Shown here piece by piece: positions 11,276 to 22,562 of a stretch of DNA of 64,000 nucleotides. The position numbers and the translations under genes are program-made. Within the stretch, counting starts at the first letter, position 1, and each line of letters opens with the position of its first letter. This stretch comes from Ciborinia camelliae (lineage: Eukaryota > Ascomycota > Leotiomycetes > Helotiales > Sclerotiniaceae): positions 74,071 through 138,070 of the forward strand of contig JANPYM010000018.1 in the NCBI GenBank assembly GCA_025890175.1, given 5' to 3'. The notes under the pieces are model-generated. The model did no database searches and had not been told where the DNA came from. It worked only from the letters and a program-made list of their open reading frames with translations.

Positions 11276-12826
11276 CCTCTCCTCCTCTTTCCTCGGCTTG
11301 GAGCAAAAATTAGAAATATTAATAATGATAATCATTTCTTTTTTTTTTTAAAAAAATATATATATATTTGGTGATTTTGGTGATTTTGAGCTGGTGTTTA
11401 GATGGTGATTAAATGGTGTCCAGATGGAATAGAATAAGAATAGAATAAAAAAGAAAAAAAGTTCCTCTCTCTCGCTTCTTGGCTGCTCTTGGGGGGAGGG
11501 GGTTGAAAGAGGGGAACGGAAGGAGGGGAGAGGGAGGAGGGGGTTTTTATATATAGGTAGCTATGGGGTATAGATGTATGGATGTAGGTTGGTAGATAGA
11601 TAGATAGATAATTTGGCGTCATGATTTGTATGGGATATAAAAATTGACAATTGATAATGATGATGATATTAAAATAAAATAAAATATCTATTCCTCAAAC
11701 GAGAGGCCCTCCCCTTGCGATTTTGAGTGAAGTAGGTCAAGGTCCATTAATCGGTAGAATTCAGACAGAAGTCATATGGATTCCACAGTTCTCCCTTCGT
11801 GATCTCGAACGAGAGGGTGAAATTAATGACTCACTCTTTCTTTCATACTTGGAAAGGAGAATTGATGGATCATAACACTTCTGGGAGTATAAGATTGGAT
11901 TTGAGGGATATGAATGTCACTCTATTTTGTATTGGAAATGATGATAAGTACCTAGGTAGGAAAAGAAGGCCATTGAGATGGATTCGAAATACTCCAAAGC
12001 ATCCGAGAAATTCTTTTGAAGGGCTGATTTCCGGAAATAAAATACGCTGATATCCTAACTGCACGTCTTCTGTATTGTCCTATACTTTAGTGCAGAGTGG
12101 TAATGTAATGATAACCATTCCTATAATTCAAGATGCCTATCGATGATCCAGATTGTATAGAACAGGTAGAATAAACCTAGCCAAACAACTCAAAGTTCCA
12201 AAGGAAGGGGAGGATGATACTTCGCGGGCTTAGGAAACAATAAGTCTTCTCGCTTCTCTGGACTTTGTACATCCTCATCTCTTTCTTCTTGTTACCACCC
12301 GAACTGGACAAACTTTACGCGTCACAATACCTTCCGCTCATGGCCAGTCCTGGCCCCCGATTTTAGCAACCGACTCAGATGGTGTAATATTCTTCTAACT
12401 TCGCATTTGAACTTTGCTTCTTCAATCTTAATATTCCTGAACACCATCAGTTCTTCTATGTCATCTATATTTCTGACCTTGGTCCACGATTTTGTTTGGG
12501 GATGAGACTCGGCTAGATCGATGATGCGGAGTTTGTATACTGGTTCAGTTTGGTTGAAAGGTTTTGGATTTGTCGGACTAGTGTAGCCGTCAAACTATAC
12601 CCCGCATTCATCAATAGGTACAATTACAAATATGAGTTTTGTAACATACGAGATTTGAAGCAGGATATCCAATGATTCGGACTAGCAGACCGGATCTAAG
12701 CTTTCAATGTTTGAGAAGCTATGAATCTCCGAAGGTGATTTGATCATTTGAATTGATTCGATCTTTCAAACGACATCAAGAATCAAATCCCTTTCATTGT
12801 TGTATTACAGTCCGGACAATCGAACA

Positions 12827-13853
12827 TTAGTATGCAAAATATGATACTGACCAAGTTCTGCCCCCTTGTATGACTAAACTGGTATTACGAGAGCCACATC
12901 GCGGCATTGGGCATACACCATCTCCAGGTTCGCCGATATTATCCAAAATGATAGTCATAATGAGCATGCTACCTGGTGGCAGTCCACAAATATTGCAAGA
13001 TGCTTCAGACATGATCTGTTTTCTGTTCTTGTTGTTGAAAATCTCGTAATCATCATTTGAAACTTGAGGCTGACCAGGACCGTCTTTGAAGCGATGCTGT
13101 ATAATCGCTTGAAGAGCGCCGAGAGAGTATTCGGAAGGAACAGGGAAGACACGACCAAGCGCATCTTCTACTTTGGTAGGGGCCTGGAAATAAGTGAATC
13201 TGCTATCTTCAGCAGGTGCCATGCCCCGAAGTTCTTGTACAAGTTTTAAAATTTGCTGCAGAGAGAGACTATCTCATGTCAATGTTCGAGACTTCGAGTT
13301 ATATTGTAAATGCAGGGCCACAAACTTACAGACTTTGATCTACTGCTTCCTTAATGTATTGCAATAGAAGAACTACTTGACCATTAACAATCCAAGAGAG
13401 TGCTGCTAGCATTGACCCGTTGTGTTTGACTAGAAGTGATTGATGTCTAATATCGTCCTGGATGGTGGCTATAGATGTTTTTATGTCCTTGATATCAACC
13501 CAAGCATTCCCTATCACGGATTTGAGACTCAAATGATGTTCCTCTGCTTGGTTCATAACTAAGTCCATTGTTTCCAACCCATGACTCATCAATATCATAT
13601 TGATGGTGGCAACATGAGTACTTAAATACCCCCTTAACTTCTCAACCTCGAGTCGCCTAAAGAGAATCCAAATGACATCTCTGGGGCGAGTTCGAGGGGT
13701 GCAATTGCTCAGGCTAGCCGAATAGATGTGAAAGCTTTCAGCGTTCGAAAAGTCGTAAATGTATGAATACGATTCAATATTCCAAATGAATTGTATGTTC
13801 CAAATTAGTTCAAGAATCAAGAATCTCTCGCTGTCATCCTTAAGGCAACAAAA
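12827..13853 (-). CDS. ULD-type ubiquitin-like domain protein, 5' incomplete
   Basis: Two exons are visible: 13853-13330 and 13268-12827, joined across GTAAGT...GATAG so that ...EAVDQS continues into LLSLQQILKLVQELRGM. The C-terminal exon (FTYFQAP..VEDALGRVFPVPSEY ... CPMPRCGS) matches the ubiquitin-like domain found in many fungal proteins of unknown role. The preceding region (LRGYLSTHVATINMILMSHG) matches the helical part that usually precedes it. No ATG start is evident: the 13853 end coincides with a good acceptor (TTCTTGCAG), implying a missing 5' exon, but I found no convincing N-terminal exon upstream. The 3' end is also uncertain: a GTATCA donor with a TACTAAT branch site overlaps the annotated stop. 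It may be a decayed member of a multigene family. Confidence 0.6.
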
Positions 13854-14897
13854 CTGCAAGAAGAGAAAACTCTGAAGAAAACAATGTAGGCATGAAGAGT
13901 AACAAGGCTGGCGCTTAATGTTGAGCTGTCATTTGTAGCTTAGTCTAATCTGATTGTCCTGCTGTGCTCCCTTTCAAAGAAAATACCAGTAACCACAATT
14001 GTAGCATTCATGTTTCCTGTCGAGAGTGATTTTGAAATGTCCTTCCCAGCTGTAGGATCTCAGAAGAGCTCGCCGACATATTCCATCCATTAATTCATTG
14101 ACAGATGATAGCTAAGGTGACTTACTTGTTCGGTCAATATGCAATTCAACATGCAATTCAGCATGCAATTGTGACGGGAATAATATTTAACTCCGATAAG
14201 AAACACCAGCTCATTGGTTATTGATCTTGTTTGATTTGTCTTCTGCAAGTACCCATCTGGTTGACTGGCTAACTGGCTAATTGGCTTTCGTCTGGTTAAA
14301 ATCTTAAAATCACCTGCATCCTTCAGTTATCCGTATGGGTTGTTGCAGTATAAATTTATGCAAGGTTATGTATGGACGGTTATATCGGCACACATAAGTT
14401 CGTGAAGGTTTCCGAGCTTTGAGGAAGATGGGAAGAGGAACAGGCGAGATATTGATTGTTGTGTAGAGAAAAAATAAACAAATTTTCAAAAACACACATG
14501 CTTCTTCTTCAAACTTGTTTCTTGAAGATATAAATTCTCACATCCAGTGATCAAAGACTACCAGGTACGGTTACATACTACATTACGGTACTAGGTCGTC
14601 CCACCATATGGATTTAAGTGGCTCTAACTTCCGATCTATGCCAAAAGAATTAAAGTAAGCACACTTTTCCCCCACACCAACCAACGTCAATCATATCATG
14701 CATTCTGCACCACAACCACAGAAAAGTATCTTGTGTTGTCGATCTTGAAAAGATGGATTCTGTGAAGTATCATAGAATGAGAGTGAGAGTGAGAATGGCA
14801 ATGAGAATCAGAATGAGAATGAGAATTCCATATTTGAGTACAAATACGAGTACAATGGCTTACAAAGTTATGATGATAGCTATTCCAAGGTTCCACG
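13854..14897. promoter_or_regulatory. Upstream region of the MFS transporter gene
   Basis: About 1 kb with no convincing gene. It may contain the missing first exon of the ULD gene on the minus strand and the MFS promoter on the plus strand. It holds three 12-bp units of the type ATGCAATTCAAC (14139-14174), GACTGGCTAA-type repeats (14258-14285) and a GAGAAT/GAGAGT purine run (14773-14828) just before the start codon. Confidence 0.45.
14139..14174. repeat. 12-bp tandem repeat ATGCAATTCARC x3
   Basis: Three consecutive units begin ATGCAATT at 14139, 14151 and 14163; the third diverges at its end. They lie about 720 bp upstream of the MFS transporter start and could be a cluster of binding sites or chance microsatellite growth. 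Confidence 0.7.
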
Positions 14898-16631
14898 ATG
14901 GCTGCCATACCTGACGACAATCCTGAAAAAGAACTTGTAGAATTCTCTTCCAATGTCCAGCCTACAGATAAACCGTTGAACGTAGGAGAACCATCTGATG
15001 TGGAGAAAATCTATCTAGCTGCATATGAAGGTCATGATGCAGATATAGCTTCGAATGAAGGATACATTCTAGACGCACAGGAAGAGATCAAGCGCAAACA
15101 AAACATCGCACTCCATCGCCAAGCTTCAAAAGCATTAGACGCACAAGCCCAAACAAACGGGGATGTAGAGAAATTGTCTCAGGAGAATGATACTGAAGAT
15201 GTCGATCCAAATATCGTTGGGTGGGATGGCCCAGACGACCCTGAAAATCCGATGAACTGGAAAGGATGGATGAAATTCTTCAATTGTTTCCTGGTTTCTG
15301 CCATCTGTTTCGTAACCCCTCTAGCGTCCTCAATGTTCGCTCCTGGTGTTCCAGCCCTCATGGAAGAGTTCCACAGCACGAACTCTGAGTTGGCAGGATT
15401 TGTTGTGTCGGTATACGTTCTGGGTTTCGCGTTTGGTCCGCTTTTCCTGGCACCGTTAAGTGAGATATACGGAAGGCTTCCAATATATCACATTTGCAAT
15501 TCTCTCTTCATCTGCTTCAGCGTTGCCTGCGCATTAGCTACAAACTTAAATATGCTGGTGGGTTTCCGATTTCTCGCGGGCGTTTGGGGCAGCGCTGTCT
15601 TAACGAATGGTGGAGGGACCATTACGGATCTTATGCGCCAAGAAAAGAGAGGATTTGCTATGTCTGCATACTCGATGGGTCCGGTTATTGGTCCAATTAT
15701 TGGCCCTGTTGCGGGTGGTTTCTTGGCCGAAGCAAAAGGTTGGCGCTGGATCTTCTGGGTTTTGGCGATGGTTTCCGGCTGTTTTACAATCCTTGGTTTT
15801 ATATTCTTGCGCGAGACCTACGCTGTTACGATCCTTCAGAGGAAAACAGTTCGCCTTCGGAAGCAGACTAGCAACCTTGCGCTTGTATCTAAACTCGACC
15901 TTGGACTTTCTCCCCAGGACTTTTTTCGCCGTGGAATTGTGCGTCCTGCAAAATTGATGGTCCGCTCACCTATTGTTCTATCCACGGCGATATATATGGG
16001 TGTAGTATATGGTTACATCTATTTACTCTTCACTACCTTTACGTTAGTATTTGAGGAGACCTATGGATTCAGTTCCGGACTCGTCGGACTAACATATCTC
16101 GGTTTGGGGATTGGTTCTATGTTCGGCCTGGGGTTATTTGCATACTTCTCAGATCGCATGATGAAGAGTTCCACCATAAAAGCCAATGCTACTGCTACTG
16201 GAGCCGGTCCAGAAACTCCTGGGATGAAACCTGAGTATCGTCTTCAACTTCTTGTCCCAGGCTCATTTCTCATTCCAATCGGCCTACTTCTTTACGGTTG
16301 GACGGCAAAATATAAAGTTCATTGGATCGTACCCATTCTCTCCACTACTATTACTGGTGTTGGTAACATTTTTGTGTTCATGGGCATCAGCATGTATCTA
16401 GTTGACGCATTCACGATCTATGCTGCAAGCGCCTTGGCCGCAAATACCGTTTTCAGAAGTGTAATGGGAGCGGTACTCCCTCTTGCTGGACAAAAGATGT
16501 ATGAAACCTTGGGGTTAGGATGGGGAAACAGCCTATTGGCTTTTATTGCAATTGGTTTGATTCCTGTGCCATTTGCATTGTTGAGATGGGGAGAGTACAT
16601 AAGGACAAAATACCCGGTGAAAAACCTATAA
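14898..16631 (+). CDS. MFS multidrug exporter, DHA1 (drug:H+ antiporter-1) type
   Basis: Intronless, 577 aa. A ~125-residue cytosolic N-terminus ends in WDGPDDPENPMNW, a signature preceding TM1 in fungal DHA1 exporters. Twelve hydrophobic segments follow. Visible motifs are APLSEIYGRLP near 185-195 (motif A), GFRFLAGVWG near 222-231 (motif B) and GPVIGPIIGPVAGGF near 261-275 (antiporter motif C). A longer cytosolic loop (residues ~310-345) separates the two halves. Such proteins export drugs, fungicides or metabolites across the plasma membrane using the proton gradient. No biosynthetic cluster is nearby, so general efflux is the safest reading. The start ATG opens the frame without a competing upstream in-frame ATG. 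Confidence 0.9.
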   Translation: MAAIPDDNPEKELVEFSSNVQPTDKPLNVGEPSDVEKIYLAAYEGHDADIASNEGYILDAQEEIKRKQNIALHRQASKALDAQAQTNGDVEKLSQENDTEDVDPNIVGWDGPDDPENPMNWKGWMKFFNCFLVSAICFVTPLASSMFAPGVPALMEEFHSTNSELAGFVVSVYVLGFAFGPLFLAPLSEIYGRLPIYHICNSLFICFSVACALATNLNMLVGFRFLAGVWGSAVLTNGGGTITDLMRQEKRGFAMSAYSMGPVIGPIIGPVAGGFLAEAKGWRWIFWVLAMVSGCFTILGFIFLRETYAVTILQRKTVRLRKQTSNLALVSKLDLGLSPQDFFRRGIVRPAKLMVRSPIVLSTAIYMGVVYGYIYLLFTTFTLVFEETYGFSSGLVGLTYLGLGIGSMFGLGLFAYFSDRMMKSSTIKANATATGAGPETPGMKPEYRLQLLVPGSFLIPIGLLLYGWTAKYKVHWIVPILSTTITGVGNIFVFMGISMYLVDAFTIYAASALAANTVFRSVMGAVLPLAGQKMYETLGLGWGNSLLAFIAIGLIPVPFALLRWGEYIRTKYPVKNL

Positions 16632-18275
16632 GCATGGTGAATGGATGACTTTTACGGAGGGGAAATGTAAATAGAGGACACGAGTATCGATCTCGTGCTA
16701 TTTGCTCGAAGTTATGGTACCCTACTTAATACAGATAGCTCCGTACCTAAGTACTTTCGTTTCATATCTGAATCTTAATATTCCATGTGCTGAGAATTGT
16801 TGCGATGTGTGCGGATGGTGTTTGTATAATTTCTGCAAAGCTACGACAACGCACCAAGACACTTGAATACACCTCTCAAATGAAAGAACATCATACCTCC
16901 CAACATAACCAATCACATATCCCCAAATAAGCTAGAAACTCCCAACAAACAATACTTACTCTCTAACCCATCATCCCATCCACATTATCCAGCTTCCAAA
17001 TGACCATAACTAACAATTACAGGCCTCCAATCACAACCACGGAGATTTGTCGAATGAAGGAGCTCCCTTTTTAATAAAATCCAAAAAGCCAAGGGAGAGA
17101 TGGATTACCAACACATGAAACCCAGGAGAAATCACTGGACCATGTCTAGAAACCCGCTTTATGATATTTATCGACATCATTCTTCATAGCGATATGATCT
17201 CACAACAGTACGGTTTTGTGTCGGATTTACAACTTCTTCTGCGTATTAAGTTAGAACGGAAGGAAGGATGAAAAAACCGTATTGTTGTCTGCTAATGGGA
17301 TTAGACGCATGTAGTTGGGTTGGCGTAAATGGAATTTCTTCTTCTGAGAGAGGGATGGGAAGAGAGTATATTTTTGGAGGTGCGTGGGATAGGAGGGATG
17401 GGATAGGAGGATAGGAGTATAAGCGGGCATCGTTATAAAGACAAGAGATTGTATTATTGAGCTGGTTGAATGGGAATAGGAACGTCACTTTATCTAGTCA
17501 CCGTGGAATGGTTAGGCATTGGCACTTTGAAATCACCACTGGAAATGGGCTTGTCTTTAAAGATGTAGGAAAACATCGCAATCACAAAGCATGCATCTGC
17601 CTCTCAACAGGTATGTAGTCATCCATCAATGCCACTAATAAACAAGCCCTAATCTTTAAATTGTAATTAGAACCTTATTTTTATCTAAAGTGAAGCTAGA
17701 TTATAAGAAAAAATTACAATGACATCATAGTAACTACCCTATTCACTACTATCAAGGCTAGCTGAAGTCTCGGGGTGATTAGTTACTGGTGAATTTACTA
17801 GTCTCAAATTCAAAACTAATCGATTAGCTTCCCGCTAAGCACTTCTATTCACTACCTAGTATATGGGCTAGGGATCGCAATGATCAATCATTAGGTAGTG
17901 AAAACTACTTCTCATAGTTTGCAAGCATATAGGTAATGATCTTATTAGTCCTACTAGTAAGCCTAAAATCTAACATTTACTAGTATCCTCGCTTCAAGAC
18001 CGGGAGCTATGGTAACACTTCTAGGGAATGGGATATATAAGATATAGACCTGGTAGATAACTAGGTATGTTTGAGGATTGGATTGTTGATTTGTGAAATT
18101 TAATAGTTAAGTGATAGGTTGTCTAGGATAAGCTGTAGTACATTCTGCTTACAATCAAGAAGGACTTGATGGTACGTATCTATCTTGCCAACTTTTGAAT
18201 GATGGACCCCCACTAACAAACAACATACCAAGAGGCAAATATTTGGGTGCTGACTGATTTGAAATTCATAGTCCC

Positions 18276-18353
18276 AACATGTTGGCTCATCTTACATGCA
18301 GGATATCCAAGGATTGCCCACCTAGGGTAGCTATCATCAACAGCCAACATGTT
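18276..18353. repeat. 12-bp inverted repeat AACATGTTGGCT / AGCCAACATGTT
   Basis: Perfect arms at 18276-18287 and 18342-18353 enclose 54 bp. There is no open reading frame of note between them and no obvious target-site duplication, so a transposon origin cannot be supported. Confidence 0.7.
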
Positions 18354-18641
18354 AGATGTTGTAACCAGATCTTGCCAGATAGCCTCCTAGCCTATCAATA
18401 TACGCACATCCATGCATACAGCCTTACTGGATCTTCCCAGCAATCTCAACCTTATTTCAACAACCCAGTAAATTGGTTTGGATGTCAGACAACAAGATGT
18501 TGTATGTAGCTCCTTGCCCTATGTAGAGTTACTGCATGAAACCAGCGATTTCTTTCTTGTTGGAAACACAATTTGCATCGTATGTATGTATGCATATCCT
18601 TCTTTCACAACTTTTGGGTCGGCCTTACATGATTTGATACA

Positions 18642-19364
18642 ATGAAGGTGTGCGGCACAGTTCCAGAAAGATCTTCTGGGACAAAGATGAATGTGATGGA
18701 TGGATATATAAGAACCGGATTTCAGAATGCTTTCTCTTTTCTATTCAAAAACCATCACATCCGCAACTTCCCAGCAACTTTTCGCACATATTTCGCCATG
18801 TTTTACACTATCCCCGTGGATATCGGCCTGGGCATCTCATTTCACGTTCGAGAAGCCAAGCATAATCGGAGATGCGGTAGCAGTCAACGTCAACGCCCAG
18901 CAAGATCTCCACGTCGGCTTTCGTTCCACTTTAAGCAGTTGATACCTCCTACGTTCGCCGTACGACGACACTAGCTCGGGTTTACCTGTTATTTGGGAAT
19001 CGGTTGATCTCTGACTGTCTTCGTTTTTTGATGCTTGTATTGGGGAAGCACTGCTTCGGGTTGTTACTTGCGTATGTTCTGATGAGAAGTAGATGGTCTC
19101 CATATCGTTGACCAATATCTAGTGTTATGCAGGCCTGGGCATCAACACACAGCCACCTACCTCCATCGCTTCTACAGATGTGTAACCCAGAATTATTATT
19201 CTGTATTCGACTTCCACATACCATTCCGATATGGCGCAGCAACTTCGTGGGAGGCGTTGATGTCCTACCTCGGCAACTCTAGTACAATGTGTCTTTGGCG
19301 TTGGGACTTATGTTATCATGCAAAAACATCTGATTGGGGGTGGGTTTTCCGCCCGTTATTGTAA
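18642..19364 (+). pseudogene. Possible degraded protein-coding gene
   Basis: A TATATAAG box at about 18703 is followed by a CT-rich leader and an ATG at about 18798. Downstream, readable peptide stretches alternate between frames: one opens IPVDIGLGISFHV, another reads GDAVAVNVNAQQDLHVGFRS and then meets stops. That pattern would fit a gene with frameshifts or unrecognised introns. I do not recognise the family; it may also be chance. Confidence 0.2.
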
Positions 19365-20647
19365 TGTTGAGAATAGCGACGCGCTGGTAAAGATAGAAAT
19401 CAAGGGCTAGGAATGGATATGGAATTAATATGGACTCACGGCGTGCTCAGTCCCGAAAAGAGACTTATGGATGCGAAGATGATACCCTGAGGTAGATGAG
19501 GACTTTATGAGCGCATGCTTTTGGTTTCTGAAATCATATTTTCTTGACAAGCAAATGATATTATTACATCGCAATATCGAGTCCAAGTGAAAGCTTATTC
19601 TCTCTCCCGAGTAGTCGTTGGCTATTATCCTTGGCTATCATCCTTGAAACCCCCCTATGAAGAGACCTGAGGACAAGACTAAGCGACCCAGTTTGCACCG
19701 CAATCCCTCGGCATCAGTGTTTCAAATAGCCCGGGCTGCAGTCCTATAATGAGGGTATCTCAATTTATAGATTTCTTTTATATATTGAAGTCATTTGGAA
19801 GGTGAAGTTGATTTGAAGTGTTGAGATAATTTTAAGTAGGTATCAAACCCATTTTCACTGAAAGAGTTGGAATTCGGACGGCAATCTGGACCATTGGAAA
19901 TTCTCGACTGCTCATCATTGGAAGAATGGATACAATGTCAGAGGAGAAGATAGTACCATGTGAAAGATAGTAACTAAGTGGTTGCGCAGATCGTAGCAAA
20001 CTATCATCAAGATATACGATATTTAAACGATGACATTGCATTTAGACGCATACCCTGGTTTACATATAGATCCAAAGCTGGATATATCTATATATCTGCA
20101 TTACACTATTGGATATTAAACATTGATGAGAGAGAAAAGCCCAATTGGTGTAACCCCTCCTTTCCCCCTCAAACACACCTTCGGGACCCAACACAAGGTG
20201 GGGGTTGAACAAAGGCTGACACCAAAATTTACACGATATTAACACTTCCAATGACCCTTCGGTCTAATGTAACCGTCCCTAGTACTACCTAGTAATTACT
20301 ACCTACCTTCTAAGGAGGTAAATAAGATAATCTCGCGAGTGTACTCTGCCCCTTGTAGTGTAAGAGCGAATAGCGAATCAATGACACTGTCGCAACGACG
20401 AGAGAATCTTTTGTGCTCCTCACCTCGTGTAGGTTTTATAACGTCAATCCTTCACCCAAAATAGTTACTGAGAATGAAAATTGTTCTTCTGTGCTTCCGC
20501 TAAAGAATGATATTTTTCCCCTTCTTTTTATCCTCTGCTTTCTCCCAACCTAGAAATTTAGATCTTGCATTTTCAATTACAGAATGCGATCAATTAATTG
20601 CCGATGAATCGTGTCCATCTTTGCATGAGATATCACACTCGTTGACA

Positions 20648-21710
20648 ATGCGTCGAATCATTTCTTTGGTCTTTCTTTATTGGTTCGCAGGTTTCGTAAA
20701 GGGGCAATGCTATAGTTATGAGGGAGTCCTGATGAATCCTAGCTATCAGCCATGCAATGGTTCGGCACCCGTTAGTATGTGCTGCCATTTAGGACTCAGC
20801 AATAATGGAGGAGATGAATGTGGCTCAGGATCTACGTATGGTCTTTGCGGGATAACTGGATCGCAACTTTGGCGAGAATCGTGTACGGATAAGACGTGGC
20901 AGGCTCCAGAGTGTTTGCAGCTATGTGTTGGAGGTATGGAGTCCGACTATAGCCATCGTGATAGGGAACTATAGCTGATGAGGTCTTTGTGCAGCGAACG
21001 ATACCAGAATTACGGCATGCCCTGATGGTAGTTACTGCTGCGGAAAAAACCAGGTAGATTGTTGCAATGCGAACGAAGGCAAATTCATCGTCGACAATCG
21101 AGTTTCGGATACAGCAGCAGTGAATTCTTTGAGCTCCCAAACTTCCCATGCATCAACTCCAATCAGCATACCCGCTCCCGAATTTGGGTCAACCAGCTCA
21201 TCTGTATCCTCGACTACAATCAGCACACCTACTTCCGGATTTGGGCCAATCAGTTCATCTGCATCCTCGACCCCAATCAGCATACCCGTTTTCGAATTCG
21301 GGTCAACCATTCCATCTACAGTATCATCATCCACTGTCCAAACGAACAAGGTTCAACCAGCAGTTTCAATTTCAACAATATATGAACCCCTACCAACCGC
21401 AACCTCCATAACCTCCGTAACCTCATCCACAAACACACCAGCGCCAATATCCATAGGAGTAAAAGCGATAATAGCAGCAGGCGCCAGTATAGGCATTATA
21501 TTAATACTCTCCCTCGCAATATTTTTCCGCAAACGAAGACACAAAAAAGAAAAGCCGCATGAACTTCCAGCTACCGAAATCGAAGCGCCCTTGATAGATC
21601 TCATCAAGAGACCAAAATATGTATATCGAGCGGAAATGGACGGCACGATGCGAAAGCCGGTGGAAACTCATGGGTGTGGAAGACGGAGTGAGCTTTCGGA
21701 GATGTTTTAA
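20648..21710 (+). CDS. Cys-rich type I membrane protein, secreted N-terminus
   Basis: Two exons, 20648-20933 and 20995-21710, with a 61-bp intron (GTATGG...GCAG, CTGAT branch), giving 333 aa. The chosen ATG at 20648 begins a signal peptide (MRRIISLVFLYWFAGFVKG). An upstream in-frame ATG at 20507 would bury it. The ectodomain carries more than a dozen cysteines in patterns such as CCHLG and SYCCG...VDCC. It is followed by a Ser/Thr-rich stalk with a 19-residue tandem repeat, a membrane helix at ~251-273, a RKRRHKKEK stop-transfer cluster and a 50-residue cytosolic tail containing HELPA. This is the common plan of fungal wall-sensor-like or surface proteins. No named family recognised. Confidence 0.8.
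21150..21322. repeat. 57-bp coding minisatellite, three degenerate copies
   Basis: Within the Ser/Thr stalk of the Cys-rich membrane protein, a 19-residue unit recurs three times; the copies contain PISIPAPEFGSTSSS, TISTPTSGFGPISSS and PISIPVFEFGSTIPS. DNA copies are about 57 bp apart. Such stalk repeats commonly vary in number between strains. Confidence 0.8.
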
Positions 21711-22562
21711 TGAATGAGGTACGGTGTTGTCTGATGGTGATATTTGGGAGTGATGTACCTAGTATGTAGCTTATACTTTTGTAATTACCAAGTCTCTTCG
21801 ACCGAGAAAAATATAGAGCGTAATCAATAGAAGGATGATGACGGTTGCGGAACGTCCAAACCGGACTGAAAACCAGGAAGATGTAAAATGAGGTGTGTTC
21901 ACCAGGGAATCACGATGGGTTCTCGATATTATTTGGCAAATAGAAATTTTCAGATACCGGCTACCTGCTTCACTTGATCATATGCTTGGATTTATATACT
22001 TGGCATATTTGATGATGGCTCTGTTGTATAAGACCGTAATAGACTTCAAAGAGGCATTGAATGCTTGGGAGACTTGGGGCGATACATGATGGCCATTGAG
22101 GATGATGATATTAGGGACAGAGAATTCTGGATGGACTGGACTGAACTGGATTGGTGTAGCGCGTTATTGGTACTCAAAAGCTTCCATTCCGATAAAGCCC
22201 CACGACTAGCAGGCTATATCATCACCTTGCTATTTTAGCTAGACCAAATGTGAAATGATATTAGGTAGGTATTTTCTGCTGGGTGTGGGCTTAGCTTCCG
22301 GACGAGAACCCACTTTCCGTGAGCAGTGTATAGTTCGCTTGAAACGCGAGGAAAAATTGGCAGTGTTTACAACAAAAAGGAAGGAGCAAAGAGCACAATA
22401 TTGATGTTTTTTTTATTATGAGAGGATCATATATTCGTCGATAACTACCATTTTTGCCAGTATTGTTTATTTTGGTGCCGCTTGTATTCGATCTCTTAAA
22501 TGCATAACATCTCAAATTATCTCAAGATATATTGCAGTCATTTCACCTCGGGAGAAAAAAAG
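21711..22562. other. Convergent intergenic region
   Basis: About 850 bp between the 3' ends of the Cys-rich membrane protein gene (+) and the Clr5 gene (-). A 64-codon plus frame at 21895-22089 shows no family resemblance. Nothing else recognised. Confidence 0.5.

Larger units (their letters stand above)
10082..12826. other. 2.7-kb convergent intergenic region with repeats
   Basis: No gene supported. The flanking genes (SUR7 on +, ULD protein on -) converge here, so no promoter is required, yet the region is full of ordered repeats: GAAT tetranucleotides (10445-10480), a duplicated 23-bp hairpin element (10544-10613), CCTCCA repeats (10630-10655), TCTA runs and five 11-bp C-rich units (11221-11275). 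An 83-codon plus frame at 11799-12050 lacks family resemblance. Confidence 0.5.
16632..20647. other. 4-kb gene-poor region with possible gene remnant
   Basis: No intact gene is supported. 17600-18100 is AT-rich with scattered TTACTAGT and TTCACTAC words. 18276-18353 contains a 12-bp inverted repeat. 18642-19364 contains overlapping open stretches in several frames behind a TATATAAG box, possibly a decayed gene. The last ~500 bp are the promoter of the Cys-rich membrane protein gene. Confidence 0.5.

Noticed and set aside
18276..18353. Terminal inverted repeats of a MITE
   Set aside because: The arms are only 12 bp and enclose 54 bp, there is no target-site duplication, and no second copy appears in the window.
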